Shown here piece by piece: positions 17,301 to 25,955 of a stretch of DNA of 63,571 nucleotides. Below the pieces are notes generated by a model. That model was not told the origin of the DNA and searched no databases. It worked only from the letters and a program-made list of their open reading frames with translations. The stretch is from an uncultured Prevotellaceae bacterium (lineage in GTDB: Bacteria > Bacteroidota > Bacteroidia > Bacteroidales > Bacteroidaceae): contig CACYNE010000011.1 of assembly GCA_902775605.1 (NCBI GenBank), forward strand, positions 1-63,571, in the 5' to 3' direction. The stretch's first letter is position 1. Every line of letters begins with the position of its first letter. The translations under genes and the position numbers were made by a program.

Positions 17301-18751
17301 CCAGGCGTGGCGGGGTTGTGCTCCACGGTGATGGTGATTGACCCCTTGGTGCCAGAACCATCGAGGGCTGTGGCATAGATGGTGACTGTGCCAGCCTTCA
17401 AAGTGGTGATGAGTCCGCTCTGTGATACGGTAGCAATATTCTCATTGCTTGATGACCACTCAACATTGCAGATGGTAGCATCGGCAGGCGAAACAATGGC
17501 GGTGGCCTGGGCTGTCTGTCCTACCACCAATGAGGTGGAAGGCAGGCTGACGCTGATATCGGTGACCTTGATGTAGTCGCCGTAGTACTCAAGTTTGAAG
17601 TTATCAAAGATACACCAGTTGTTGCCTTGATAGGTGTCGGTCTTCAAGCCGATACGGAAGTTGCCGTCGGACTCGAACTCCATCGTGTTCCAGTACTTGT
17701 CGTTGTCGAACCACACGCGGGCCGACTCCATGGTGTTGGGGAAATAGGGTGCTCCGCCCCACCAGCCATTACCTGCTCCCCAGGCTCCGTTTACGTCCTG
17801 TTCGGAAGGCTCTGAAAAAACGCTGACCAGTTTTTGTTGGGTATTGCCGGCATACATCACGGCAGGAATATCCTCCGTGCCGTTCTGATAGTTACGATAG
17901 CATTGGCTGTTTTCGCCAATACGGTAGAAAGCCTGCACACTCAGACGATATTTACCATTATGGGCGTAGGTCACGTCCTGGTGAATGTCGAAAGTGCCGT
18001 TCCAGAACTCCATGCACTCCATACGTGCTGTTGTTGACCATGCGCTGCTTTCCCATTGCCAGCCGTCCTGACTATTGTTGTCAAAGGTGGCATTCTGCAG
18101 CACTTGGCTTGTGATGTCAATCCATGTTTTGCCATCAGGGCCAATGGGGCTTTGGTATTCAAGCTTGAAATTGTCGAGTACGCAGTAGTTGCTATTCATC
18201 GTCTCACTGCACTTCACGCCAATAGTAACATTGCCCTCGGCTTCGAATACGAGATTGTTGACATAGAGTCCTTCGGAGAAGGCTGCCAATGCGGCTTCTT
18301 TTCCATCGGGATAGTAGTGCACGTTGTCGGGCGTATAGCAACGTCCGTTGGCATTATAGTCAATGGATGCGTCGTAGAGACTCATCAACTTCTGACTGGT
18401 CTGGCCAGCATATAGCGTGGCGGTAATGTTTTCTTGTCCGTTTTGGTGGGCGTTATACGCGGTGCCATTGTCGGTGGTGCGATAAAAGCCCTGTACGCTA
18501 AGACGGTAGGTGCCCTTTGGCAGTCTGCTTAGCGTCTGGTGCAGGTCGAAGTTGCCGTTATAGAAACTGATGCAATTTACTCTGACCTCTTGTGTGCTGG
18601 CATTGCTCTCCCATTCCCAGCCATCGTTGCTGTTGTCGTCGAAAGCAGGATTGGTGATAAAACGATTGGTGACGTCGCTCCAAGTTTGGGCGCTGGCCAT
18701 CGTCATGACCATAAGACATGCTGCAGCGTAGAGAATACGTTTTAGATTCAT
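14393..18751 (-). CDS. Large secreted CotH kinase-family protein with lamin-tail domains
   Basis: A 1452-residue secreted protein. A signal peptide (1-21) is followed by two homologous beta-sandwich modules of about 190 residues (W-S/I-DVT/ITS..., NPAF/NATFDDNS-DGW-WES), a Big_2 Ig-like domain (about 395-480), a lamin-tail domain (about 490-610), a chitobiase-like Ig segment (RYTTDGTLPTLSNG, about 635-700), a CotH domain (about 715-1080; FKLKGNKEMGGDKNLPY and NGEYIGVMNVREPNNKHY), a second lamin-tail domain (about 1185-1320) and a C-terminal sorting tail. CotH proteins are atypical kinases that phosphorylate secreted proteins; the substrate here is unknown. Another CotH-linked gene pair (VTC and DUF4956) lies 35 kb away. 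Confidence 0.85.
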   Translation of the reverse strand: MNLKRILYAAACLMVMTMASAQTWSDVTNRFITNPAFDDNSNDGWEWESNASTQEVRVNCISFYNGNFDLHQTLSRLPKGTYRLSVQGFYRTTDNGTAYNAHQNGQENITATLYAGQTSQKLMSLYDASIDYNANGRCYTPDNVHYYPDGKEAALAAFSEGLYVNNLVFEAEGNVTIGVKCSETMNSNYCVLDNFKLEYQSPIGPDGKTWIDITSQVLQNATFDNNSQDGWQWESSAWSTTARMECMEFWNGTFDIHQDVTYAHNGKYRLSVQAFYRIGENSQCYRNYQNGTEDIPAVMYAGNTQQKLVSVFSEPSEQDVNGAWGAGNGWWGGAPYFPNTMESARVWFDNDKYWNTMEFESDGNFRIGLKTDTYQGNNWCIFDNFKLEYYGDYIKVTDISVSLPSTSLVVGQTAQATAIVSPADATICNVEWSSSNENIATVSQSGLITTLKAGTVTIYATALDGSGTKGSITITVEHNPATPGSILINEIMAANIDEMLSPALNFDGWMELYNPTDKPVELNGVKLSIGTGESWIMPADMGAIPANGYFVVWFDSNDLSAHNAPFKLDVDGTTITLSDDQGKLIDQQTYPTALERISYARATDGTGNWGFTAMSTPGATNNGITLLTEQIAAPVVDQPSQLFMGPLSVNVTIPAGCTLRYTTDGTLPTLSNGATSTTGQFSVNYTSNYRFRLFADDMLPSRVTTRSYIERDRDYYLPVVSVVTDPDFLYSKEIGVMEKGPNGRPGNGQESKCNWNMNWERPVNFSYLDENGEMVLNQDVDLEMCGGWSRAWTPHSFKLKGNKEMGGDKNLPYTFFTQKPYIRNRTLQIRNGGNDNNCRFKDASLAYIVQTSGIDVDVQAYQPVHEFINGEYIGVMNVREPNNKHYVYANYGWDDDEIDQWEMSPDSGYVQKCGTPDAYLELVDELSPYAADANTYKEICNLLDIDEFTNYMAVQFFYGGSDWPRNNVKCFRYRDGGKFRFVLFDVDGAFDYGTNVFDQFMSKEWWTFDQLYPRELGRIYDQIRMVTLFKNLIQNEEYRRKFIDTYCIVAGSVFEKERAQQILDALYNRVEPAMNLDGRSSYSTYNTIRNTLGTRLTTATNAIKNYYMFELSGSTPRSIQLSSNVSGGVITVNGVALPTGQFNGKLFAPAKLKAIAPAGYTFHSWKKNGTNIYSAKEEIDLPTADINLVACFTTLSDSKKKQQGITPVRINEVSGSNNSFIDEYGKKGDWVELYNTTDAEIDVEGMYLTDNLDKPTKYQITKGNTKAQTKIPAHGYLVIWCDNKRATTDNGLHASFKIDGDGGQLALMAADKSWTDTFVYGAHDANTTVGRYPDGTPEVYTMNVATIASANRLSSYMTSVDQTVINSIERPAIASANGLRVVFAGQQLLVKSEEDGPVTVGIYNAGGILVEQATVLVKGGRARVDISHLQSGLYIARALDANGTSVSCKYRK

Positions 18752-18794
18752 CGCTATAGTTAGAAGTAAATTTAGTTTTAATTGGGGTGATTGT

Positions 18795-18836
18795 TATAAA
18801 AAACTGCTCTGGCGCTCTTTTCCCAAGAGCAGCCAG
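18795..18836 (-). terminator. Rho-independent terminator of glyA
   Basis: A paired stem (18809-18813 with 18832-18836, and 18814-18819 with 18825-18830) is followed on the minus strand by a run of T residues, 24 bases past the glyA stop. Confidence 0.75.
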
Positions 18837-18859
18837 TGCAGTAGAATTTATATTATTGC

Positions 18860-20140
18860 TTAATATGCAAAGAGGGGATAGTCCTTCATCTTAGCGTTAA
18901 CCTCGCCACGAACCTTGGCAATAACCTGCTCGTTCTCAGGATCGTTCAGAACTTCCTCAATCCAGGCAGCAATCTGAATCATTAGGTCTTCCTTGGCACC
19001 ACGAGTGGTGATGGCGGGAGTTCCCAGACGGATACCAGAGGTCTGGAAGGCAGAACGGCTGTCGAAGGGCACCATGTTCTTGTTGACGGTAATGTCAGCA
19101 GCAACAAGGGCGTTCTCGGCTACTTTACCAGTCAGCTCGGGATACTTAGAGCGCAGGTCAACCAGCATAGAGTGGTTGTCGGTACCACCAGAGACGATGG
19201 TGAAACCACGCTTGATGAGCTCGTCGGCAAGTACCTTGGCGTTCTTCTGTACCTGCGTAGCCCACTCCTTGAACTCGGGCTGGAGAGCCTCACCGAAGGC
19301 AACGGCCTTGGCAGCGATAACGTGCTCCAGAGGACCGCCCTGCTGGCCAGGGAATACGGCGCTGTTGAGCAGCTGGCTCATCTTCTTCACAACACCCTTT
19401 GGAGTGGTGTAACCCCAAGGATTGTCGAAGTCCTTACCCATCAGGATGATACCGCCACGAGGACCGCGCAGGGTCTTATGGGTGGTAGAGGTCACGATGT
19501 GAGCATATTTAACGGGATTGTCCAAGAGACCGGCAGCGATAAGACCAGCAGGATGAGCCATGTCAATCATCAACAGGGCACCAACCTTGTCGGCAATCTC
19601 ACGCATACGCTTGTAGTCCCACTCACGGCTGTAGGCCGAGCCACCGCCGATAATCAGCTTGGGCTTGTTCTCCAGGGCCAGACGCTCCATCTCATCATAG
19701 TCAACACGACCTGTCTCTTTGTTCAGGTTGTAACCTACGGGCTTGTAGAGAATACCACTGGTGTTAACCAATGAACCATGAGAGAGGTGACCACCGTGGT
19801 CGAGGTTCATACCCATGAAGGTGTCGCCGGGCTGCAGAACTGCCAGCAGTACGGCTGCATTGGCCTGGGCACCTGAGTGGGGCTGCACATTGGCATACTC
19901 GGCACCAAACAGCTTGCAAACACGGTCGATAGCCAGTTGCTCAACCTCGTCAACTACCTGACAGCCGCCATAGTAACGGTGGCCAGGATAGCCCTCAGCG
20001 TATTTGTTGGTCAGGTACGAGCCCATAGCCTCCATAACCTGGTCGCTCACAAAGTTCTCACTGGCAATCAGCTCAATCCCTTTCAATTGGCGCTGATGCT
20101 CTTTCTCGATCAACTCAAAAACGGTGTTGTCTCTTTTCAT
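18860..20140 (-). CDS. glyA: Serine hydroxymethyltransferase
   Basis: A 426-residue PLP enzyme of standard length. The cofactor lysine lies in [14 protein letters not shown], and the N-terminal [11 protein letters not shown] and [14 protein letters not shown] motifs are intact. It converts serine and tetrahydrofolate to glycine and methylene-tetrahydrofolate in the cytosol, feeding one-carbon metabolism. It is transcribed alone from a TAnnTTTG promoter and ends at its own terminator. Confidence 0.98.
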   Translation of the reverse strand: MKRDNTVFELIEKEHQRQLKGIELIASENFVSDQVMEAMGSYLTNKYAEGYPGHRYYGGCQVVDEVEQLAIDRVCKLFGAEYANVQPHSGAQANAAVLLAVLQPGDTFMGMNLDHGGHLSHGSLVNTSGILYKPVGYNLNKETGRVDYDEMERLALENKPKLIIGGGSAYSREWDYKRMREIADKVGALLMIDMAHPAGLIAAGLLDNPVKYAHIVTSTTHKTLRGPRGGIILMGKDFDNPWGYTTPKGVVKKMSQLLNSAVFPGQQGGPLEHVIAAKAVAFGEALQPEFKEWATQVQKNAKVLADELIKRGFTIVSGGTDNHSMLVDLRSKYPELTGKVAENALVAADITVNKNMVPFDSRSAFQTSGIRLGTPAITTRGAKEDLMIQIAAWIEEVLNDPENEQVIAKVRGEVNAKMKDYPLFAY

Positions 20141-20201
20141 TTTTTGTTGTCTTTATTGGTTGGTATAATGTATTGCGGGTACTTTTTACACTTTGAGGGT
20201 G

Positions 20202-20209
20202 CAAAGATA
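20202..20209 (-). promoter_or_regulatory. -7 element of the glyA promoter
   Basis: TATCTTTG on the minus strand, 61 bases upstream of the glyA ATG. Confidence 0.55.
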
Positions 20210-20294
20210 CGAAATATTTTATAAGTAAAGAAGCAAAAAAGAAAAAAAGTAAAGACGTACCCGTCATTTAACTTTTTTTCCTTTTATTTATTCA

Positions 20295-21593
20295 TTATCT
20301 TACCAAACACTCGTCCAGTGCCTCAATGATTTGTTCTTTGTCCATGTGCTGGCCGATGAACACGATTTTCTGCATGCGGTCGCCATATTGTTCGTCCCAA
20401 TCTGCTTTTAAGGTAGGATCTCGTTCCATCATAAGTGCCAACTCATCTTTGGGCATTGTGGCAAACCATTGTCCTGCCTGGCGGATGCTTACTTGCTTGC
20501 CTGCCTGCTCGAAGAGGTAGCACATGTCTTTCTCGTCGCTGAAATAGCAGATGCCTTTGGCGCGGATGACGCCCTTGGGCCATTTACGGGCCACAAAATC
20601 ATCGAACAGTCCTAGTTTCATGGGCGCACGGCGGTAGTACACAAATGTACCTATTCCATATTCTTCGGCTTCACCTTCGTCATCATGATGATGGTGGTGA
20701 TGATGGTGGTGGTGCTCATGCTCTTCATGCTCATGTTCATGATGTTCGTGCTTATGTTCATGCTCATGATGTTCGTGTTCATGCTCTTCATGCTCATGAT
20801 GTTCGTGTTCGTGTTCATGCTCATGTTCATCATCGTCATCATCTTCTTCATCTTCTTCATGATGGCGTTCTACTTCTTGAATCCAGGCGGCTGAGGTAGC
20901 CACTTTGTCGAAGTCGAACATGTTGGTGTTCAGAATCTTATTGAATTCTACGTCGCCATAGTTGCACTCAATAATCTCTGCCTTTGGTTGTAGGGTGCGG
21001 ATAATCTTACGGATACGTCCCAATTCGTCGGGAGTAACCTCTGCGGCTTTATTCAGCAGGACGATGTTACAGAATTCAATTTGCTGAATCACCAGATTCT
21101 CGATATCCTCTTCATCAATGTCTGGACGTGTGAGCAGGGCTCCACCTTCAAACTCGTCACGCATGCGGAGTGCGTCAACTACGGTAACGATACAATCCAA
21201 CTTGGGATAACCGTCTTTGGTGATTTCTGGATCCATTGATGGGATGGAGCAGATGGTCTGGGCAATGGGTCCGGGCTCGCAAATGCCGCTGGCTTCAATG
21301 ACGATATAGTCGAAACGCTGCATTTGTATGATGTCTTGCAACTGCTTGACAAGGTCCATCTTCAGCGTACAGCAGATGCAACCATTCTGAAGGGCTACCA
21401 GAGAGTCGTCCTGCTGGTTGACCACGCCTCCTTGCTGAATGAGGGTGGCGTCAATGTTGACTTCGCCGATATCGTTAACGATGACGGCAAACTTGATTCC
21501 TTTTTCGTTTTGAAGGATGCGGTTTAATAATGTGGTTTTGCCGCTGCCAAGATATCCAGTCAGCAGCAATACTGGAGTTTCAATCTTATTCAT
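20295..21593 (-). CDS. CobW/ZNG1-type GTPase metallochaperone with a long His/Glu-rich segment
   Basis: A 432-residue G3E-family GTPase. The P-loop is GYLGSGKTT (about 13-21), followed by the invariant metal motif NGCICCTLK (CxCC) and the G3/G4 regions. Residues about 245-305 are an extreme run of alternating His and Glu with a block of about ten consecutive His, ending in acidic residues. The C-terminal CobW_C domain (about 318-420) is intact. Family members deliver zinc (ZNG1) or assist cobalt or nitrile hydratase metal loading; the His-rich loop argues for zinc or nickel storage and delivery. No Zur box or zinc-related neighbour is visible. It has its own TAnnTTTG element upstream. Confidence 0.9.
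   Translation of the reverse strand: MNKIETPVLLLTGYLGSGKTTLLNRILQNEKGIKFAVIVNDIGEVNIDATLIQQGGVVNQQDDSLVALQNGCICCTLKMDLVKQLQDIIQMQRFDYIVIEASGICEPGPIAQTICSIPSMDPEITKDGYPKLDCIVTVVDALRMRDEFEGGALLTRPDIDEEDIENLVIQQIEFCNIVLLNKAAEVTPDELGRIRKIIRTLQPKAEIIECNYGDVEFNKILNTNMFDFDKVATSAAWIQEVERHHEEDEEDDDDDEHEHEHEHEHHEHEEHEHEHHEHEHKHEHHEHEHEEHEHHHHHHHHHHDDEGEAEEYGIGTFVYYRRAPMKLGLFDDFVARKWPKGVIRAKGICYFSDEKDMCYLFEQAGKQVSIRQAGQWFATMPKDELALMMERDPTLKADWDEQYGDRMQKIVFIGQHMDKEQIIEALDECLVR
20690..20860. repeat. Low-complexity DNA coding the His/Glu tract
   Basis: Short imperfect tandem repeats built from ATG, CTC, TTC and GTG triplets (codons CAT/CAC and GAG/GAA on the minus strand). Such sequence is prone to slippage, so tract length probably varies between strains. 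Confidence 0.8.
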
Positions 21594-21655
21594 TTTCTAT
21601 ACAATTTCTCTGTTTCTTTGGGGTATCCTATTACCTTATTGTATTAAAACGGGTG

Positions 21656-21663
21656 CAAAGGTA
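21656..21663 (-). promoter_or_regulatory. -7 element of the CobW-family gene
   Basis: TACCTTTG on the minus strand, 62 bases upstream of the ATG. It is arranged divergently with the ABC-F promoter at 21727-21734. Confidence 0.5.
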
Positions 21664-21726
21664 ATAAAATAAATGCTGATTGAAGTGTCATCTTCGTTTT
21701 TTTTTGCATATTTCAAATTAAATGCG

Positions 21727-21734
21727 TACTTTTG
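21727..21734 (+). promoter_or_regulatory. -7 element of the ABC-F gene promoter
   Basis: TACTTTTG. It lies 3' of the upstream in-frame ATG at 21722, which therefore cannot be the start of translation. Confidence 0.65.
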
Positions 21735-21760
21735 CATCGAATTTAGAAGAGAAAGCAAAT

Positions 21761-23698
21761 ATGATATCTATAGAAGGTCTAAAGGTGGAGTTCGGGGTGA
21801 AACCTCTGTTTAGTGATGCCACCTTTGTGATAAATAGCCGAGACCGTGTGGCATTGGTAGGCAAGAATGGCGCGGGAAAATCGACCCTTTTAAAGGTACT
21901 TTGTGGTATGGAGAAACCTACTGCTGGTACTGTGAGCGTTGCTACCGATACGACCATTGGCTATCTGCCTCAGGTGATGATTCTGCAGGATGATACAACG
22001 GTGAGGCAGGAGGCACAGAAAGCTTTTGCTGATATCCAGAAGTTGGCTGACCGCATTGCCAGGATGGAACGCCAGTTAAGCGAACGGACTGACTATGAGA
22101 GCGTAGAATATATGGAATTGGTGGAGCACTTTACCACCGAACATGAACGCTATCAGATGTTGGGCGCTGAAGGATATGAGGCAGAGATAGAGCGTACGTT
22201 GATGGGTCTTGGCTTTGAACGTACAGACTTTGAACGCCCTACGAGCGAGTTCTCGGGTGGTTGGCGTATGCGTATAGAGTTGGCTAAGATTCTCTTGAGG
22301 CATCCTGATGTGTTGTTGCTCGACGAGCCCACCAACCATCTTGATATTGAGAGTATTCAGTGGCTGGAACAGTTGTTGGCAACATGGAGTGGGGCGGTGG
22401 TACTCGTCAGTCACGACCGAGCATTTATTAATAATGTGTCAAACCGTACGCTGGAAATCTCCTGTGGGCGAATTATCGACTATCGCGTGAAGTATGATGA
22501 GTACGTTGTCTTGCGTAAAGAACGACGTGAACAGCAACTGCGAGCCTACGAGAACCAACAGAAGGAAATGGCTGATATCCGTGACTTCGTGGAGAGGTTC
22601 CGCTATAAACCCACCAAAGCTGTGCAAGTACAACAGCGTTTGCGCCAGTTGGAGAAGATGGAAATCATCGAGGTCGATGAGGTGGACAATTCTGCCATGC
22701 ACCTGAAGTTTCCTCCTTGTCTGCGTAGTGGTGACTATCCTGTCATCTGTGATGAGGTCAAGAAAGCTTATAACCACGTGATCTTTGATCATGTAAACCT
22801 CACCATAAAACGAGGTGAGAAAGTTGCCTTCGTTGGAAAGAATGGTGAGGGAAAATCCACGCTGGTGAAGTGTATCATGGGTGAGATTCCTTTCGAGGGC
22901 TCTCTGAAGGTGGGCCATAACGTCCAGATAGGTTATTTTGCCCAGAACCAGGCACAGTTGCTTGACGAGAGCCTCACCGTATTTCAGACTATCGATAACG
23001 TAGCAAAGGGTGATATCCGTCTGCGCATCAATGATATCTTGGGTGCGTTTATGTTTGGTGGCGAAGCTTCTGAAAAACGAGTGAAGGTGCTGAGTGGTGG
23101 TGAGCGCAGCCGATTGGCAATGATTCGCCTCTTGTTGGAACCGGTAAACCTGTTGATTCTTGACGAGCCTACCAACCATTTGGACATGCCTTCGAAGGAC
23201 GTGCTGAAAGAGGCTATCAAAGCTTTTGACGGTACAGCAATCATCGTTAGTCATGACCGTGAGTTCTTGGATGGACTGGTTACTAAGGTCTTTGAATTTG
23301 GTGGAGGAAAAGTACGTGAGCATATAGGTGGTATCTATGATTATTTGCGTTCGCGTCAGATATCCGATATAAGTGAACTGGAAAAGGCTGTTTTCGGAAA
23401 GGAAACAACTATGGTTCCTGACACATCTTCTGCAGCACCTGCACCAAAACAGGACTACGCGGTGCATAAAGAGCAACAGAAGCGGCAGAGGAAAGCGGAA
23501 AAGGCTGTCGAGGAAAGCGAGAAGAAGATTGCTAAAATGGAACAACGTCTGAAAGAACTTGACGGATTGCTTTGTGATCCAAAGAATGCATCGGATATGA
23601 CGCTGGTAACGGAATATACTGATATCAAACGTCAATTGGATGAGGAGGTGGAACGCTGGGAACGCTTGTCAGAGGAGGCGGAGCTTTTGAAAAACTAA
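21761..23698 (+). CDS. ABC-F family ATPase (ribosome-associated, Uup/Ettα-like)
   Basis: A 645-residue cytosolic protein with two fused ABC domains and no membrane segments. Domain 1 has GKNGAGKST, FSGGWRMR and LLDEPTNHLD; domain 2 has GKNGEGKST, LSGGERSR and ILDEPTNHLD. A charged inter-domain linker (about 245-300, with RFRYKPTKAVQVQQR) and a C-terminal coiled coil (about 570-645) are as in ABC-F translation factors, which act at the ribosomal E site. Without the P-site tip sequence being characterised I cannot tell a housekeeping factor from an antibiotic-resistance member. The start at 21761 is set by the promoter position. Confidence 0.92.
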   Translation: MISIEGLKVEFGVKPLFSDATFVINSRDRVALVGKNGAGKSTLLKVLCGMEKPTAGTVSVATDTTIGYLPQVMILQDDTTVRQEAQKAFADIQKLADRIARMERQLSERTDYESVEYMELVEHFTTEHERYQMLGAEGYEAEIERTLMGLGFERTDFERPTSEFSGGWRMRIELAKILLRHPDVLLLDEPTNHLDIESIQWLEQLLATWSGAVVLVSHDRAFINNVSNRTLEISCGRIIDYRVKYDEYVVLRKERREQQLRAYENQQKEMADIRDFVERFRYKPTKAVQVQQRLRQLEKMEIIEVDEVDNSAMHLKFPPCLRSGDYPVICDEVKKAYNHVIFDHVNLTIKRGEKVAFVGKNGEGKSTLVKCIMGEIPFEGSLKVGHNVQIGYFAQNQAQLLDESLTVFQTIDNVAKGDIRLRINDILGAFMFGGEASEKRVKVLSGGERSRLAMIRLLLEPVNLLILDEPTNHLDMPSKDVLKEAIKAFDGTAIIVSHDREFLDGLVTKVFEFGGGKVREHIGGIYDYLRSRQISDISELEKAVFGKETTMVPDTSSAAPAPKQDYAVHKEQQKRQRKAEKAVEESEKKIAKMEQRLKELDGLLCDPKNASDMTLVTEYTDIKRQLDEEVERWERLSEEAELLKN

Positions 23699-23721
23699 TT
23701 AACACAACACAATAAAAAACA

Positions 23722-25761
23722 ATGAAATTTAAATCTTTATTTATGATGATGGCATTGACATCAATGTCGCTTGGAACAATGGCTCAGCAGCCGTTGAGTT
23801 CTGGCCTTTCAATGGGTGACCTTGATACGTCGGTAAAACCCGCTGACGATTTCTATGAATACGCTTGTGGCGGTTGGATGAAGAATAATCCATTGCCTGC
23901 TGCTTATTCTCGTTATGGCTCTTTCGACCGTTTGGGAGAGGATAACAATAAGCGGATTAACGGTATCTTGAAGGAATTGTTGGACAATACATATACGAAG
24001 GGCACCACTGAGCAGAAACTGTCTGACCTCTATAAGCTCGCCATGGATTCTGTTCGCCGCGAGAAAGATGGCATTCAGCCTGTTATGGATAAACTGAAGG
24101 CTTTGGAGTCTGCAAAGACAATGGAACAGTTGTTTGCTATTCAACTTCAGATGGCTGAGTATGGTAATACTGAATTCTACCGTGCAGGAATGGGTGCCGA
24201 CGAGAAGAATGCTACCCAGAATATCTTGAATGTGTCACAGAGTGGACTGACCCTCGGAATGAAGGATTACTATCTGGAGAATGATGCCGCTACAACGAAG
24301 ATTCGTGAAGAGTATAAGAAGCATATAATCAGGATGTTCCAGGTTTATGGTTTTAGTAAGAGTGCTGCTACGAAAAAAATGAAGAATATCTTCGCTTTGG
24401 AGTTGGCTTTGGCACAAATTTCCAAGAGTCGTACGGAGCTTCGTGACCCCCAGGCAAATTACAATAAGATGACCTTGAAGGAATTCACAGCGAAGTATCC
24501 TAACCTGAAACTGGAACAGGTGATGAACGCTCAGGGACTGAAGAGTGAGTTCATGAAAGAATTGATTGTTGGTCAGCCTGCATTTATGGAGGGCGCTAAT
24601 AAGATTATTGCCAATATGAAGCCCGCTACTTATCGTGACGTGATGGAATGGAGCGTTATCTTAAGTTCTACTGGTTATTTGAATGACCAGGTTCGTGAGG
24701 CAAACTTTGAGTTCTTCGGCAAGGTTTTGTCGGGTCGTAAGCAGGATCATCCCGCTTGGCGTCGTGCCACCAATCAGGTGGAGAACTTTATGGGGCAGGC
24801 TTTGGGTAAAATGTATGTCGAAAAGTACTTTCCTGCACCCGCCAAGGAACGCATGCTGAAACTTATCAAGAATTTGCAGATTGCTTTGGGCGAGCGTATC
24901 GCTGCGCAAGACTGGATGTCTGATTCTACCAAAGTGAATGCTCTTTTGAAACTCAACACGTTCTATGTCAAGGTGGGCTATCCTGACAAGTGGATTGATA
25001 TGTCAAAACTCTCTATTGATCCCTCGAAGTCATATTATGACAACGTGATGGCTTGTCGTAAGTTCTGGAATGACTATGAAATTGAGCATACTGCCGGTAA
25101 GCCTGTGGACAATGATGATTGGTACATGAATCCTCAGACGGTGAATGCCTATTATAACCCAACTACTAATGAGATTTGCTTCCCTGCTGGTATCCTGCAG
25201 CGTCCTTTCTTCGATATGACAGCTGATGATGCCTTCAACTATGGAGCCATTGGTGTGGTGATTGGTCATGAGATGACTCACGGCTTTGATGATCAGGGTC
25301 GTCAGTATGACAAAGACGGTAACATGAACGACTGGTGGGCTGCTTCTGACGGTGCTAACTTCAAGGAGCGTACAGACAAGTATGCTGACTTCTTCTCTGC
25401 TATTAAGGTTCTGCCTGACCTCAACGCTAACGGTCGTCTGACTTTGGGTGAGAACCTGGCAGATCATGGTGGTTTGCAGGTGGCTTATACAGCATTTAAG
25501 AATGCTACTAAGAATAATCCGTTGCCAGTAATTGACGGTCTTACAGCAGACCAGCGTTTCTTCCTGGCTTATGCCGGCGTGTGGGCAGGCAATATTACTG
25601 AAGCCGAGATTAGAAATCGTACGAAGAGCGATCCTCATTCATTGGGTCGTTGGCGTGTTAATGGTGCTCTGCCACATATTGATGCTTGGTATGAGGCTTT
25701 TGGCGTGAAGCAAGGCGATAAGATGTTTATTCCTAAAGAGCAGCGTCTGCCTCTTTGGTAA
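23722..25761 (+). CDS. pepO: M13 family metallopeptidase (neprilysin/PepO-like), secreted
   Basis: A 679-residue zinc endopeptidase with a signal peptide (about 1-21, ending TMAQQ). The zinc-binding helix reads IGHEMTHGFDDQG (His516, catalytic Glu517, His520) and the third ligand Glu577 lies in LGENLADHGGLQ. The NAYYNPTTNEICFPAGILQ substrate segment and the typical C-terminus ending in a Trp are present. It likely degrades oligopeptides in the periplasm or outside the cell. It starts 23 bases after the ABC-F stop, so the two may be co-transcribed, and ends at a strong terminator. Confidence 0.95.
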   Translation: MKFKSLFMMMALTSMSLGTMAQQPLSSGLSMGDLDTSVKPADDFYEYACGGWMKNNPLPAAYSRYGSFDRLGEDNNKRINGILKELLDNTYTKGTTEQKLSDLYKLAMDSVRREKDGIQPVMDKLKALESAKTMEQLFAIQLQMAEYGNTEFYRAGMGADEKNATQNILNVSQSGLTLGMKDYYLENDAATTKIREEYKKHIIRMFQVYGFSKSAATKKMKNIFALELALAQISKSRTELRDPQANYNKMTLKEFTAKYPNLKLEQVMNAQGLKSEFMKELIVGQPAFMEGANKIIANMKPATYRDVMEWSVILSSTGYLNDQVREANFEFFGKVLSGRKQDHPAWRRATNQVENFMGQALGKMYVEKYFPAPAKERMLKLIKNLQIALGERIAAQDWMSDSTKVNALLKLNTFYVKVGYPDKWIDMSKLSIDPSKSYYDNVMACRKFWNDYEIEHTAGKPVDNDDWYMNPQTVNAYYNPTTNEICFPAGILQRPFFDMTADDAFNYGAIGVVIGHEMTHGFDDQGRQYDKDGNMNDWWAASDGANFKERTDKYADFFSAIKVLPDLNANGRLTLGENLADHGGLQVAYTAFKNATKNNPLPVIDGLTADQRFFLAYAGVWAGNITEAEIRNRTKSDPHSLGRWRVNGALPHIDAWYEAFGVKQGDKMFIPKEQRLPLW

Positions 25762-25792
25762 GCCTCTTTTGATTACCAGGGATTACTGAATT

Positions 25793-25855
25793 CCCGTAAG
25801 CAAACTGATGGTCGTTAAAGGCCTTTTATACAGTTTGCTTACGGGCTTCTTTTTG
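25793..25855 (+). terminator. Rho-independent terminator after the M13 peptidase
   Basis: A perfect 15-bp stem (25793-25807 with 25831-25845, loop of 23) is followed by CTTCTTTTT. It cleanly separates the peptidase from the kinase operon. Confidence 0.9.
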
Positions 25856-25892
25856 GAAAATTGTCTCAATGGGAAAGTTTTTTACTCTATAA

Positions 25893-25924
25893 TTTGGAAA
25901 TATCACAAACTATTTGTATCTTTG
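25893..25924 (+). promoter_or_regulatory. Promoter of the kinase-AAA-FHA-phosphatase operon
   Basis: TTTG at 25893-25896 (-33), a 20-base spacer and TATCTTTG at 25917-25924 (-7), 31 bases before the first ATG. It is the only clear promoter I see before 38.5 kb on this strand. Confidence 0.7.
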
Positions 25925-25955
25925 CAGCATAAATTTTATCACAGATTAACCGAAA

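Noticed and set aside
21722-21760. Upstream ATG as the ABC-F start
   Set aside because: It precedes the -7 promoter element at 21727-21734, so it would not be transcribed.
22439-23635. A 398-codon open frame antisense to the ABC-F gene
   Set aside because: It lies wholly opposite a gene with complete ABC-F motifs and its translation shows no recognisable domain; a shadow of codon bias.
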